Below are positions 17,639-26,599 of a stretch of DNA of 64,000 nucleotides, in pieces. Under the pieces are notes generated by a model. The model was not told the origin of the DNA and searched no databases. It worked only from the letters and a program-made list of their open reading frames with translations. Source of the stretch: Treponema sp. (GTDB lineage: Bacteria > Spirochaetota > Spirochaetia > Treponematales > Breznakiellaceae); contig WQSN01000003.1 in the NCBI GenBank assembly GCA_009787835.1, positions 1-64,000 of the forward strand. The letters run 5' to 3'. Positions within the stretch are counted from its first letter, which is position 1; each line of letters starts with the position of its first letter. The translations under genes and the position numbers were made by a program.

Positions 17639-18490
17639 CTATTGAACTTTAGCTACCTGATTTATTAATGTGCCAAGAGCCGCTTCCTGTGTCTGAATGA
17701 TTTTTTGATTCGCTTCATAAGCCCTGTTAACTTCGATCATTTGCACCATTTCCACTACAGGATCAACATTCGCCGCTTCCGTAAAACCCTGTAAAACCTT
17801 TGGGCGGTTTCCCGCCTGCATTATCATCGCAGGACCTGATGTGTAGCTTTCCCTGTAAAGGCTTGATCCCTGTTTTTCAAGATAACGGTCTATATCAAAT
17901 TCCACCAGTTTTAAAGTATCCAAAAGAACAGTGTCTTCCCACTGATTGTTCTCCCTGCCTACAAGCTCAAAAGGATCATCCGAATACGCAGCGTTGATCC
18001 AGATGCGTCCGTCTTTATCAACCTGGAAATTATTCGCTTTAACCATGATTGGTCCGTTTTCACCTAACACAGGATAGCCTTCTTTGGTTTCAAGGTAACC
18101 TTCCTTGCCTAGCATAAAACCGCCGTTTCTTGTGTAACGCTCGCCCCAGGGAGTGGATACGGTAAAAAATCCCTTTCCGTCCAGGGCAAAATCAAAATCG
18201 CTCGCGGATTCTTTGAGCGCTCCCTGGTCAAAATTGGTGAATAATTCGTTTAGTTCAACGCCGGTGCCCATTTTCCCGACAATCGGCGCCATGTCCGCGG
18301 AACCGAATGGATGCAGATATACTCCGTCATCGTCCTGCCGTCTGATTAATAATTCGGGAAAAGATTTAAAAGCGGCTACGTCTTTTTTGTAACCGTCTGT
18401 GTTCACATTTGCAAGATTGTTCGCGACAGCTTCGAGCCTCCACTGCTGCGCCCTCATACCGCTGGCGCCGGTATACCATCCTCTAACCAC
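17639..18490 (-). CDS. flgF: Flagellar proximal rod / hook-basal body protein FlgF
   Basis: Rod protein of the FlgF/FlgG family, 283 residues. It opens with GWYTGASGMRAQQWRLEAVANN and ends with VEMVQMIEVNRAYEANQKI, the two conserved terminal helices that pair in the rod. The first-gene position and the extra central loop favour FlgF, though treponemal annotations often call it a second FlgG. Translation starts at GTG 18490, with AGGAGG 9 nt upstream. A sigma28-like promoter lies about 90 bp upstream. Confidence 0.88.
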   Translation of the reverse strand: MVRGWYTGASGMRAQQWRLEAVANNLANVNTDGYKKDVAAFKSFPELLIRRQDDDGVYLHPFGSADMAPIVGKMGTGVELNELFTNFDQGALKESASDFDFALDGKGFFTVSTPWGERYTRNGGFMLGKEGYLETKEGYPVLGENGPIMVKANNFQVDKDGRIWINAAYSDDPFELVGRENNQWEDTVLLDTLKLVEFDIDRYLEKQGSSLYRESYTSGPAMIMQAGNRPKVLQGFTEAANVDPVVEMVQMIEVNRAYEANQKIIQTQEAALGTLINQVAKVQ

Positions 18491-18572
18491 GAGGGGAACC
18501 TCCTTTTGCTTTTGGATTGGGGCGAGGTAAATTCAACCTCTGACGAATTGACCGCTTCCCCTTCCTTTTTAT

Positions 18573-18600
18573 TTATCGGCAGTAAAAATAGGAGGAATTA
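18573..18600 (-). promoter_or_regulatory. Sigma28 (FliA)-like promoter of flgF-flgG-flgJ
   Basis: On the minus strand GCCGATAA (18580-18573) matches the FliA -10 consensus exactly. TAAT (18600-18597) lies 16 nt upstream, close to the TAAA-N15 arrangement. The region leads into AGGAGG and flgF. The -35 match is imperfect. The rest of the 18491-18652 gap contains no gene. Confidence 0.6.
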
Positions 18601-18652
18601 GCAGTTAATGAGCTGTGTGATATTACTTTGTATACATTGACAGGCTGCTTGA

Positions 18653-19855
18653 TTAAGCCAGTTTTTCAAGCCGTTTACAGGCTTCTTCCACATCTTCCCT
18701 GTGACCGAACGCCGAAAAACGAATGAAACTCTGCCCCGCAGGGCCGAAGCCGATGCCCGGAGTGGTGACAACCTGGCACTTTTCAAGGATTTCCTGGAAT
18801 ACTTCCCAGCTGTCTCTTCCCGGAAAGCGTGCCCAGATATACGGTGAATTGCCGCCGCCTATACAGGTTATTCCAAGTTTTACAAGTGTATCTCTTATTA
18901 TTTTTGCGTTACCCAGATAAAAATCGGTAAGTGCGCGGATTTCCTTAAGCCCTTCGCTGTCCAGCGCTGCAAGCCCTCCGGCCTGGGCGATATTTGACGC
19001 GCCGTTAAAAATGGTGCCGGCGATTCTGCTCCAGTCCGCGTTTACGCTTTCTCCGCCTGAATATTTTATCGCCTTTGGCACAACAGACCAGCCAAGACGC
19101 ACTCCGGTGAAACCTGCCGGTTTTGAAAATGAGTTGACTTCGATAGCGCAGGATGCCGCGTTATCAATCCCGTAAATGGTTTTTGGCAGTTTGGAGTCCC
19201 GGATGAATTCGCTGTATGCCGCGTCAAAAATAATTATGCAGCCCCTGTCAATCGCGGTTTTTACAAGAGCGTTCAGTTGATCGCATGTAGCCGCCGCGCC
19301 TGTGGGATTGTTAGGTGAACAAAAATAGACAAGGCTGTTCCGCGGAACAGCGTCAAGATTCGGGAAAAAATTATTCTCCGCCGTGCATGGCAGATAAGTA
19401 ATACCGGCGTAGCCGTTTCCTTCCCAGATGCCTGCGGCTCCTGTCAATACGGAACCGTCCACATATACAGGGTACGATGGGTCCTGTACTGCGATTTTTG
19501 TTCCCGCTCCGAAGAGTGTCTGTAATCTGCCAATGTCGCATTTCGCTCCGTCAGAAATAAAAATTTCATCAATAGAAAATTTTCCGCTGTAAAAAACTTC
19601 AGAAATTTTTTCCCTGAGAGATGGCAGCCCTTCATCCTGATAACCTGAATAACCTTCCAAAACACCGAGCTTTTTCGCTCCTTCAACGAGAGCGGCGTTT
19701 ATATGCGGCAGGATTGGTTCAGTTGTGTTGCCGACGCCCAGACTTATTATTTTTACGCCCGGATGCGATGCGGCGTACTCGCGTCTTTTCTTTGCGATTT
19801 CAGGGAACAGGTACCCTGCTTTCAAATTGGCGATGTATTGATTTCTGCTTATCAT
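18653..19855 (-). CDS. dapL: LL-diaminopimelate aminotransferase
   Basis: PLP enzyme of the class I/II aminotransferase fold, 400 residues. It converts tetrahydrodipicolinate directly to LL-diaminopimelate and so bypasses the succinyl or acetyl routes. DapL features are GVGNTTEPILPHI, GYSGYQDEGLPSLREKI and the PLP-lysine segment EVNSFSKPAGFTGVRLGW. SPNNPTGAA is the cofactor-binding loop. It follows lysA by 19 nt in asd-lysA-dapL, which supports the assignment. GGAG precedes the ATG. Confidence 0.93.
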   Translation of the reverse strand: MISRNQYIANLKAGYLFPEIAKKRREYAASHPGVKIISLGVGNTTEPILPHINAALVEGAKKLGVLEGYSGYQDEGLPSLREKISEVFYSGKFSIDEIFISDGAKCDIGRLQTLFGAGTKIAVQDPSYPVYVDGSVLTGAAGIWEGNGYAGITYLPCTAENNFFPNLDAVPRNSLVYFCSPNNPTGAAATCDQLNALVKTAIDRGCIIIFDAAYSEFIRDSKLPKTIYGIDNAASCAIEVNSFSKPAGFTGVRLGWSVVPKAIKYSGGESVNADWSRIAGTIFNGASNIAQAGGLAALDSEGLKEIRALTDFYLGNAKIIRDTLVKLGITCIGGGNSPYIWARFPGRDSWEVFQEILEKCQVVTTPGIGFGPAGQSFIRFSAFGHREDVEEACKRLEKLA

Positions 19856-19874
19856 TTTGTCTCCGTGTTAATAA

Positions 19875-21155
19875 TTATTTAAAATCTTTTAAACCAGTAA
19901 TATCAAGCGTTGCAAAATAGTCTTCCACTGTTTCAGGGCGGCGTATCTGCACTACCGAGCCATCCTGACGAAGGAGAAGCTCTCCGCAGCGGAGTTTGCC
20001 GTTATAGTTGAAACCCATTGACCTGCCGTGAGCGCCGGCGTCGTGAATAATTACAAAATCGCCCGAACCCGATTCTGCCGTTGTTTTTATTTTAGGCAGT
20101 TTCCTTTGTATGGCGAACTTGTCATTGTTTTCGCACAGACTGCCCACAATATCATAAGTTTCAGATAACGGTTCGTTTTCCCTGCCGGGAACCGTTATGT
20201 GATGATACGCGCCGTAAAGGGCAGGGCGCATCAGGTCGGCCATGCACGCGTCAAGGGCTATATAATTGCGGTAAATTTCTTTTTTATGAACCGCCCGCGT
20301 TACAAGCCATCCGTACGGGCCTGTTACAACCCTTCCCCATTCTGTCCTGATATTCATGGGATCAAGACACGCCGGTTTTAAAATTTCGTTATATGCTTTC
20401 TGAATACCGTCCGAAAGCGCCTGATAATCCACGGCTTCCTGATCGGGCTTATAAGGAATCCCCATGCCGCCGCCGAGGTTAATAAATTCCAGGCGCACGC
20501 CTGTTTTTTCTTTTATTTCAACGGCGAGTTCAAAGAGCATCCGCGCAGTTTCAATGTGATAGGGGATGGAAAGCTCATTACTTGCGACCATCGTATGCAG
20601 TGCGAAGCGTTTTACTCCTTTTGTTTTTAACAGGCTGTAACCTTCAATTATTTTCTCCCGCGTAAAACCGTACTTCGCTTCCTGCGGCCTGCCTATTATT
20701 GCGTTCCCTTCCTTTAGCGGACCGGGATTGTAACGCATGGAAATCAGTTCAGGCAGTCCTGATGTTTTCTCAAGGAATTCAATATGGGTAAAATCATCAA
20801 GGTTGATCACAGCTCCCATTTTTTTTGCGGCTCTATATTCGTCTGCGGGAGTTTCATTGGATGTGAGCATGATGTCCTCGCCCTTCATGCCTGACATTTC
20901 AGCTAACAACAGTTCCGGATAACTTGCGCAGTCAGCGCCGAAGCCTTCGTTATTTAAAATTTTTAGCATATAGGGATTGGGCAGCGCTTTTACCGCGAAG
21001 TGATTTTTATATGAGGGAAATACGGAAAACGAGGCCTTTATCCTGCGGACATTTTCTGTTATTGCCTTTTCATCATAAATATAAAACGGAGTAGGAAACC
21101 GCTGTGCCAGTTTTTCAAGCGCGTTTTTATCCAACGGAAAATATTTCTTGTTCAT
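19875..21155 (-). CDS. lysA: Diaminopimelate decarboxylase
   Basis: PLP-dependent decarboxylase that makes L-lysine from meso-diaminopimelate, 426 residues, alanine-racemase-like barrel plus beta domain. The PLP lysine lies in NHFAVKALPNPYML, the glycine-rich phosphate loop in NLGGGMGIPY, and the C-terminal substrate/dimer segments in DACMADLMRPALYG and GDFVIIHDAGAHGRSMG. Ornithine/arginine decarboxylases share the fold, but the neighbours asd and dapL point to LysA. It is the middle gene of the lysine operon, 14 nt after asd. Confidence 0.93.
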   Translation of the reverse strand: MNKKYFPLDKNALEKLAQRFPTPFYIYDEKAITENVRRIKASFSVFPSYKNHFAVKALPNPYMLKILNNEGFGADCASYPELLLAEMSGMKGEDIMLTSNETPADEYRAAKKMGAVINLDDFTHIEFLEKTSGLPELISMRYNPGPLKEGNAIIGRPQEAKYGFTREKIIEGYSLLKTKGVKRFALHTMVASNELSIPYHIETARMLFELAVEIKEKTGVRLEFINLGGGMGIPYKPDQEAVDYQALSDGIQKAYNEILKPACLDPMNIRTEWGRVVTGPYGWLVTRAVHKKEIYRNYIALDACMADLMRPALYGAYHHITVPGRENEPLSETYDIVGSLCENNDKFAIQRKLPKIKTTAESGSGDFVIIHDAGAHGRSMGFNYNGKLRCGELLLRQDGSVVQIRRPETVEDYFATLDITGLKDFK

Positions 21156-21169
21156 AATTGTTTTTCCCG

Positions 21170-22270
21170 CTAACTGATATAACCTTTATATTTTAAAAGT
21201 TCCGCATTTAATATGCCTCCGCCGGCGGCACCGCGCACTGTGTTATGCGAAAGAGATGTAAAACGGATGTCGAAAACATTGCATGGCCTTAGCCGCCCGA
21301 TTACAACAGCCATCGCCTTGCCGGTATCTCGGTCTTTGCGCGGCTGGGGACGGTTATCCTCTTCAAGGTAAACAATCGGCTGATCAGGAGCCATGGGAAA
21401 TTTTTCTTCCTGAGGCAATCCTTTAAAAGATGTCCAGATTTCCCTGATCTCATTGATGGACGGTTTTTTCATGCCGAAGGCGAGAGAAATACAGGCTGTG
21501 TGTCCGTCCGAAACAGGCACACGGTTGCAATGCGCGGAAATTTTCGGCATAACGGCGTTTTGAATAACGCCGTTGATTATTGTTCCGAATATTTTTAGGG
21601 GCTCTTTCTCGGATTTTTCTTCTTCGCCGCCGATGTAAGGGACAATGTTATCGATCATATCAAGAGAAGGAACGCCGGGATAACCCGCGCCGGACACTGC
21701 CTGCATTGTTGTAACAATTGTTTTTTTTATCAGAAAACCGGCCTGCACAAGCGCGTGAATGGGAGTCATATAACTTTGAATTGAACAGTTGGGTTTTACG
21801 GCGATAAAACCTTTTGTCCAGCCGCGCGCTTCCTGCTGTGTCGGTATAATATCCGCGTGATGCGGGTTTATCTCCGCGATGAGAACAGGCACATCATTTG
21901 TCCAGCGATGGGCGGAAGCGTTTGAAATGACAGGAATTCCCGCAGCGGCGTATTCCTCTTCCAAAGCGCGCGTTTCTTCCTTGCCCATTTCAAGCGCGGA
22001 AAACACAAAGGCGCATTTATTTTTTTTGTGAGCTGAAACTGCGCGTTTTACATCGTTTGCGTCTTCTACAATAACCTGCCCTGCATGAGGCGCGTATGTT
22101 TTGGCAAGATGCCATCTTCCCGCAACCGCTTCTTCATATTTTTTACCCGCGCTTCTGGGCGAGGCTGCGGCGTAACTTACCCTGAACCACGGGTGATCAT
22201 TTAATAGTGAAATATACTGCTGCCCGACCATGCCCGTCGCGCCTAAAATACCAACCGGAATTTTTGACAT
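21170..22270 (-). CDS. asd: Aspartate-semialdehyde dehydrogenase
   Basis: NADPH-dependent enzyme that reduces aspartyl phosphate to the semialdehyde at the branch to lysine, threonine and methionine. The 366-residue protein is of the archaeal/fungal-type subfamily. It shows the nucleotide loop GILGATGMVGQQY, the catalytic cysteine segment VKPNCSIQSYMTPIHAL and HCNRVPVSDGHTACISL. I chose ATG 22270, which has AAGGAG at the right distance, over an upstream in-frame start at 22297. It heads asd-lysA-dapL. No leader element such as a lysine riboswitch was seen in the 75 bp upstream. Confidence 0.93.
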   Translation of the reverse strand: MSKIPVGILGATGMVGQQYISLLNDHPWFRVSYAAASPRSAGKKYEEAVAGRWHLAKTYAPHAGQVIVEDANDVKRAVSAHKKNKCAFVFSALEMGKEETRALEEEYAAAGIPVISNASAHRWTNDVPVLIAEINPHHADIIPTQQEARGWTKGFIAVKPNCSIQSYMTPIHALVQAGFLIKKTIVTTMQAVSGAGYPGVPSLDMIDNIVPYIGGEEEKSEKEPLKIFGTIINGVIQNAVMPKISAHCNRVPVSDGHTACISLAFGMKKPSINEIREIWTSFKGLPQEEKFPMAPDQPIVYLEEDNRPQPRKDRDTGKAMAVVIGRLRPCNVFDIRFTSLSHNTVRGAAGGGILNAELLKYKGYIS

Positions 22271-22345
22271 AATTAACTCCTTGTGCAATAATAACACAGA
22301 TTTAAGTTTTATTTATAGAGACCGTAATTTTTTAACCGCTTTTTT

Positions 22346-25072
22346 TTACTTTGATGTCATGTTTACAACGCCGTCCCAGAAATCATCAGGCGGGTTCCTG
22401 AAAAATTTTACGCTGCGTTCCAGATATATTTTAGACGGTTCATCGTCAGGTTTGATTGACAGCGCTTCCTTAAAACCTCTGGCCGCCAGTTTCCAGTTCC
22501 GTTTTTCAAATAAATTCAGCGATTCATGAAATATTAACACGCGGTTTTTATCCTGCTCGTCAGCGTTTTCCGCCATATCCAAAAGTTCACAAAGACGCAC
22601 CGGCTCATTGATTCCAACAACGCGGACGCGATCAAGTTTACGGTATAAAATTGCATCTCCTGTTTCGCGCACAGTGTCCTCCGACGCGAGTATCCATGTG
22701 CCGTATTGCTTGTTTACGCCTTCCAGTCTGGCCGCGAGATTTACCGCATTGCCCATTATTGTATAGTTCATTTTGTTGGCCGTGCCCATATTGCCCGCTA
22801 CCATGAAACCGGTATTTACTCCGATGCGCGTCAGAAGCGGCGAAGGCGAGAGATTATGCTCCATTATGGAATTGTTTAATTCAATTTCGATTTTTTTCAT
22901 TTTAATCGCGGAAATGCATGCGCGCAGGGCATGATCCTTAAGTTCAAGCGGCGCGCCGAAGAACGCGATTATGGCATCCCCTTCGTATTTGTCAATCGTT
23001 CCCTTCTCGGCAAGAACAACATCGCTCATCGCGCTTAAATATTTATTAAGCAGGCTTACAAGTTTTGCAGGATCGCCCAGTTTTTCCGAAATGGTGGAAA
23101 AACCTTTAACATCGGTAAAAATGGCGGTCATAAAACGTTTTGTTCCGCCAAGCTGAAGGCGCGAAGGATCTGAAATAATTTCCTTTACAACATCGCCTGA
23201 GACATAGGTAGAGAAAGCTGTACGGATAAAATGTTTTTCTTTTTCCGAACCGGCGTATGAAATTATTTCCCGGACAATAATGGCGCTTAACAGCGTAAAA
23301 ACGATTCCAAGCGGACCTATATAAATTCCTGTAATGCGGAATAAAAGGACAGTTAACAGTAAAAATACTATTATCGCGCCAAACCCGATAGATGCGCGCG
23401 AAACCGGCGGAAGCTGAGCGCTGAAAAAGAAAAAGAGCGGAATAAAAATCAGCATGAACAGAATGCACCACCAGAATCTGACAGGCCTGATAAAACTTTC
23501 GGAAAGAATGGTATCCAGCACAACTCCGTGCGTTCCTACATTGATGTATTTGCCGTAAAACGGATTTGCTCCGTAGTCGGTGGTTCCCGTATCAACCCTT
23601 CCCAGAACGACAAATTTATCGCGCAGCATTTCATCGTTTTCTTTTGTAAGTTCTGCGTGGCGCTTCAGATTTATGTCAATGTAGCTGACAAACATGGCAA
23701 TAAACTCGGCTTCTTCCGTTATTTCCGCTGCGTTTTCAGGATATTCCGCTGAAAGCGTACCGCTTATGTTTTGAATCCTGTTTACCGCGTCCATCCCCGT
23801 AATTTCAGCCAGCAGATCATGCGCGCATTTGCGGCATTCAAGATAGGCGTTAAACGCGCTGTCGTCGGTGTTTTCCATGGCGCTGTTTTTTGCTTCGCGC
23901 GCTTCGTCAAAGAGGTCCGCTATGTCGTAAAGGATTGCCGGAATCTGGCGCAGCGAAGGCTCGAACTGGGCGAAAAAGTACCATTGCGCGGATGTCAGAT
24001 AACGGTTGTAATTCTCCAGTTCCGCTTCAATGTCGTCTAACATGCAGAAATACCCGAATGAACGATGCGCGTAACTGTCAGTGTAGTCGTCTTTAGGCCA
24101 GTCAAGCATCAGCCGGCCTTTGTAATCAAGGGGGATAACAATGTCTTTTATCCTGCCGTCGGGCAATTGCGCGTTCCTGATTGTCATTTTGCGCTTTTCA
24201 AGCTGAATTTCAGGCCTGCCAAGATAGTCGATAAGAGGTGCGAAGGCAAGCTGCAGGTACCAGTGATTATATATATTCTGGGCAAGATAAACGCGCCTTC
24301 TTACTCCGTCATCATCAATTTCCACATTTGTGTAACCCGCTCCTTTCGCGGCTTTCGCGAACATAGGAAGAGCGGGCAATATGTCAACAAATCCGGCTCC
24401 GGCAGGAGCGTCCGGAGAAGCGTTTACAGGATATGAAAAGCGTTCCTCTGCGACAGGACGGCGTTCGGACTGCTCGCCTTCGAGAGGGGCTGCCCGGAGA
24501 TTTATGGTTGACCAGCTGCGCCCAAAGAGGGCCAATGCCTGAGCCAGATAAATGTCATTATCGCGCGCGATTCGCTGCGCCTTGTTGTACAGGATGTCAT
24601 GCTCGTTTTCGATCATGGATGAAAGATAATCAGCGTAATCATTAATATCATTACGCCCGCTCCGTCCCTCTCTTAATGACGCGAATATTTCCTGTGCGGC
24701 TGTTCCAATTTCGGAAAAACTGCGGTAGAAGTCATCGCCAAGGCCCTGATCAAGATACAGACTGTCTACCCCCTGAGGACCGCGATCAATATATTCAATA
24801 TCAAAAATGGCGGCTCTCGCTCCGTATTCTTTAAGGCGTAACAGTCCGTCCGCCGGAATGGAGCGCGGCCATGGATAGATTCCATAATAAGCGATAGCGT
24901 TATCATCAATATCCAGAAAAACAACATTGTCTATGCGCTGGCGATCTGATCTTAACCCAAGATAAAAATCATACAGACGCTCTTCCAGCGTTACTAAAAT
25001 TCCTGACAGATATAAAAGGGAAAAAATAACTGCCGCGGCAAAACCCATTAGGGCATGTTTCCATGATTTCAT
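22346..25072 (-). CDS. CHASE2-domain class III adenylate/guanylate cyclase
   Basis: Membrane nucleotide cyclase of 908 residues. Order: an N-terminal helix, a long extracytoplasmic CHASE2 sensor domain (about 30-510), three transmembrane helices (about 515-590), a class III catalytic domain (about 640-820), and a C-terminal tail with a TPR-like helical pair. Metal-binding aspartates lie in FTDVKGFS and GDAIIAFFGAP. The base-recognition lysine lies in TIDKYEGD, and NYTIMGNAVNLAARLE carries the other specificity position and the transition-state Asn/Arg. Lysine with threonine favours ATP, so an adenylate cyclase is likelier. The CHASE2 ligand is unknown. The gene is monocistronic or leads into the lysine operon 75 bp downstream. 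Confidence 0.92.
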   Translation of the reverse strand: MKSWKHALMGFAAAVIFSLLYLSGILVTLEERLYDFYLGLRSDRQRIDNVVFLDIDDNAIAYYGIYPWPRSIPADGLLRLKEYGARAAIFDIEYIDRGPQGVDSLYLDQGLGDDFYRSFSEIGTAAQEIFASLREGRSGRNDINDYADYLSSMIENEHDILYNKAQRIARDNDIYLAQALALFGRSWSTINLRAAPLEGEQSERRPVAEERFSYPVNASPDAPAGAGFVDILPALPMFAKAAKGAGYTNVEIDDDGVRRRVYLAQNIYNHWYLQLAFAPLIDYLGRPEIQLEKRKMTIRNAQLPDGRIKDIVIPLDYKGRLMLDWPKDDYTDSYAHRSFGYFCMLDDIEAELENYNRYLTSAQWYFFAQFEPSLRQIPAILYDIADLFDEAREAKNSAMENTDDSAFNAYLECRKCAHDLLAEITGMDAVNRIQNISGTLSAEYPENAAEITEEAEFIAMFVSYIDINLKRHAELTKENDEMLRDKFVVLGRVDTGTTDYGANPFYGKYINVGTHGVVLDTILSESFIRPVRFWWCILFMLIFIPLFFFFSAQLPPVSRASIGFGAIIVFLLLTVLLFRITGIYIGPLGIVFTLLSAIIVREIISYAGSEKEKHFIRTAFSTYVSGDVVKEIISDPSRLQLGGTKRFMTAIFTDVKGFSTISEKLGDPAKLVSLLNKYLSAMSDVVLAEKGTIDKYEGDAIIAFFGAPLELKDHALRACISAIKMKKIEIELNNSIMEHNLSPSPLLTRIGVNTGFMVAGNMGTANKMNYTIMGNAVNLAARLEGVNKQYGTWILASEDTVRETGDAILYRKLDRVRVVGINEPVRLCELLDMAENADEQDKNRVLIFHESLNLFEKRNWKLAARGFKEALSIKPDDEPSKIYLERSVKFFRNPPDDFWDGVVNMTSK

Positions 25073-25256
25073 TTTCCATTAACCTGCCGGAAAAAAAATA
25101 ATACTAAAAGATTTTTTCGTAAAAGTCCTCCTTATAAATATATTGCATAAATTGATGCAGATTCAATACCTAATTTTTGAATATTGAATGTGCCATCCAT
25201 ATAATTCTGTCTGTAATATCAGGTGTATTTTTTATACATTCATGGTACATAACATA
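25073..25256. other. AT-rich intergenic stretch with no recognised feature
   Basis: This AT-rich DNA separates the divergent cyclase gene from the TPP riboswitch promoter. I see no gene, RNA or clear repeat here. Promoters for the cyclase gene presumably lie near its start, but no good box pair stands out. Confidence 0.5.
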
Positions 25257-25285
25257 TTGACAATTTTTATTTTTACGTATTTAAT
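25257..25285 (+). promoter_or_regulatory. Promoter of the thiamine-precursor uptake operon
   Basis: A perfect TTGACA (25257-25262) and TTTAAT (25280-25285) are 17 nt apart. Transcription would begin near 25292, about 20 nt before the riboswitch core. Confidence 0.7.
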
Positions 25286-25311
25286 GATTTAGATAGTATT
25301 CAAGTACAATA

Positions 25312-25465
25312 ATTAAATGGGGCGCTGATTAGAACTGATCACAAACAGGGCTTTGTGACAAGGCAGTATCGGCTGAGATTGGACGGCTTTACGTCCGGAA
25401 CCCTTGGTGTCCGTTGGACACCGTACCTGATCCGGATAATACCGGCGGAGGGAAATGTTAACAGA
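25312..25465 (+). ncRNA. TPP riboswitch (THI element)
   Basis: The conserved pyrimidine-sensing half GGCTGAGA followed by ACCC (about 25370-25404) and the pyrophosphate half ACCTGATCCGGATAATACCGGCGGAGGGAA, in parts at 25424-25454, are clear. A GCTGAT/ATCGGC stem closes the first arm, and an extra TCACAA/TTGTGA hairpin gives an enlarged P3 region. It lies between a strong promoter and an intrinsic terminator before a thiamine-type transporter operon, so TPP binding should stop transcription. Confidence 0.93.
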
Positions 25466-25483
25466 CAATTGTCTGTATTACAG

Positions 25484-25517
25484 ATGTCTTCGCAGGTTTG
25501 CGGAGGCATTTTTTTTT
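25484..25517 (+). terminator. Riboswitch-controlled intrinsic terminator
   Basis: ATGTCTTCGCA pairs with TGCGGAGGCAT (two G-U pairs) around GGTT and is followed by nine T residues. The palindrome ACAGACAATTGTCTGT at 25461-25476 lies between aptamer and terminator and may be part of the switching structure. The ribosome-binding site GGGAGGA starts right after the T-tract. Confidence 0.85.
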
Positions 25518-25527
25518 GGGAGGAATT

Positions 25528-25848
25528 ATGAAAAGACCGGAAGCAAGTATTGCTATTCAGGTGCTGCCGCAGCCGGCAGACGGAGACGAAGAACAGCGAA
25601 GCTGTACATTGCTGCAAATAGTAGATAAAGTTATCGCTTACATTAAAAGCACAGGTTTTAAAACAGTTGTCGGACCTTTTGAAACTGTTATCGAGGGCGA
25701 TTTTGATAGTCTTATGAATATCGCTAAAGAATGTCAGCTGATATGTATCAGGGAAGGAGCGGCAAGCCTTTTGACATATATAAAAGTTGCGTATAACCCC
25801 AATGGCGGGACATGGTCTATTGATGAAAAGATCGCAAAGCATATTTAA
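25528..25848 (+). CDS. Thiamine-binding family protein (MTH1187/YkoF-like)
   Basis: Small soluble protein (106 residues) of the MTH1187/YkoF ferredoxin-like family, whose members bind thiamine or its hydroxymethylpyrimidine part. Family cues are the N-terminal ASIAIQVLPQ strand, VDKVIAYIKSTGFKTVVGPFETVIEGD and the C-terminal strand. The ATG follows GGGAGGA by 4 nt. It is the first gene behind the TPP riboswitch and overlaps the permease gene. It is probably a cytoplasmic binding or carrier protein for the imported pyrimidine. Confidence 0.8.
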   Translation: MKRPEASIAIQVLPQPADGDEEQRSCTLLQIVDKVIAYIKSTGFKTVVGPFETVIEGDFDSLMNIAKECQLICIREGAASLLTYIKVAYNPNGGTWSIDEKIAKHI

Positions 25849-26599
25849 GCGCTATAATTTTATGCCGTTTGCCGCCATTGCCGCTTTGATTCTGGTCTGG
25901 CAGTTTATCATCATGAGCGGCATTGTCCCGCCATATATGCTGCCAGGTCCGTTACAGGTAATAGAGGTCTTTGTTTCGGACTTTCACCTTCTTGCGAAAC
26001 ATCTGCTGTATACATTGCTTGAAGCGCTTGCCGGTTTAGCACTGGCTGTAATAACGGCGTTTATTCTGGCAATTATAATGGACTCCAGCCGTTTTATTAA
26101 ACAAATGATTACGCCCATTCTGCTGCTCACGCAGACAATGCCTGTAATCGCCGTAGCGCCTCTTTTAATTTTATGGATGGGTTACGGTCTCGCTCCAAAA
26201 ATCACTTTGGTTTTTCTTACCTGTTTTTTCCCTGTTACAATCGGTCTTTTGGGAGCGTTCGCGTCTGCTGATAATGACGCTTTGCGCCTGCTTCAATCCA
26301 TGGGCGCAAAAAAATGGCAGCTGTACCGTTATATTAAAATTCCGCAGGGGCTGCCTGCTTTTTTCTCAGGATTAAAAATCGCGGCTTCATATTCAATCAT
26401 AGGCGCTGTAATCGCAGAATGGCTTGGCGGAGACGCAGGGCTGGGTGTTTACATGATCCGCGTCAGGCGATCATATTCGTTTGATAAAATGTTCGCGGTA
26501 ATATTGCTTGTTTCGGCATTGAGCCTGCTGCTGATTAAGCTTGTATCGTTAGTTGAAAAAAAGGCCATGCCCTGGAGAAAAGGAGGATATAAGGAATGA
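25823..26599 (+). CDS. thiX: ABC transporter permease, thiamine-precursor type (ThiX-like)
   Basis: Inner-membrane permease of the SsuC/TauC/ThiX family, 258 residues with about six helices. The cytoplasmic EAA loop is seen in LLQSMGAKKWQLYRYIKIPQGLPAFFSGLKIAASY. The proposed start at 25823 overlaps the preceding gene by 26 nt. ATG 25862 is an alternative that leaves a gap, and neither has a good ribosome-binding site, which suggests translational coupling. The TPP riboswitch and the NMT1-type binding protein downstream point to uptake of a formylaminopyrimidine or HMP-like compound. The gene symbol is by context. Confidence 0.85.
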   Translation: MKRSQSIFKRYNFMPFAAIAALILVWQFIIMSGIVPPYMLPGPLQVIEVFVSDFHLLAKHLLYTLLEALAGLALAVITAFILAIIMDSSRFIKQMITPILLLTQTMPVIAVAPLLILWMGYGLAPKITLVFLTCFFPVTIGLLGAFASADNDALRLLQSMGAKKWQLYRYIKIPQGLPAFFSGLKIAASYSIIGAVIAEWLGGDAGLGVYMIRVRRSYSFDKMFAVILLVSALSLLLIKLVSLVEKKAMPWRKGGYKE

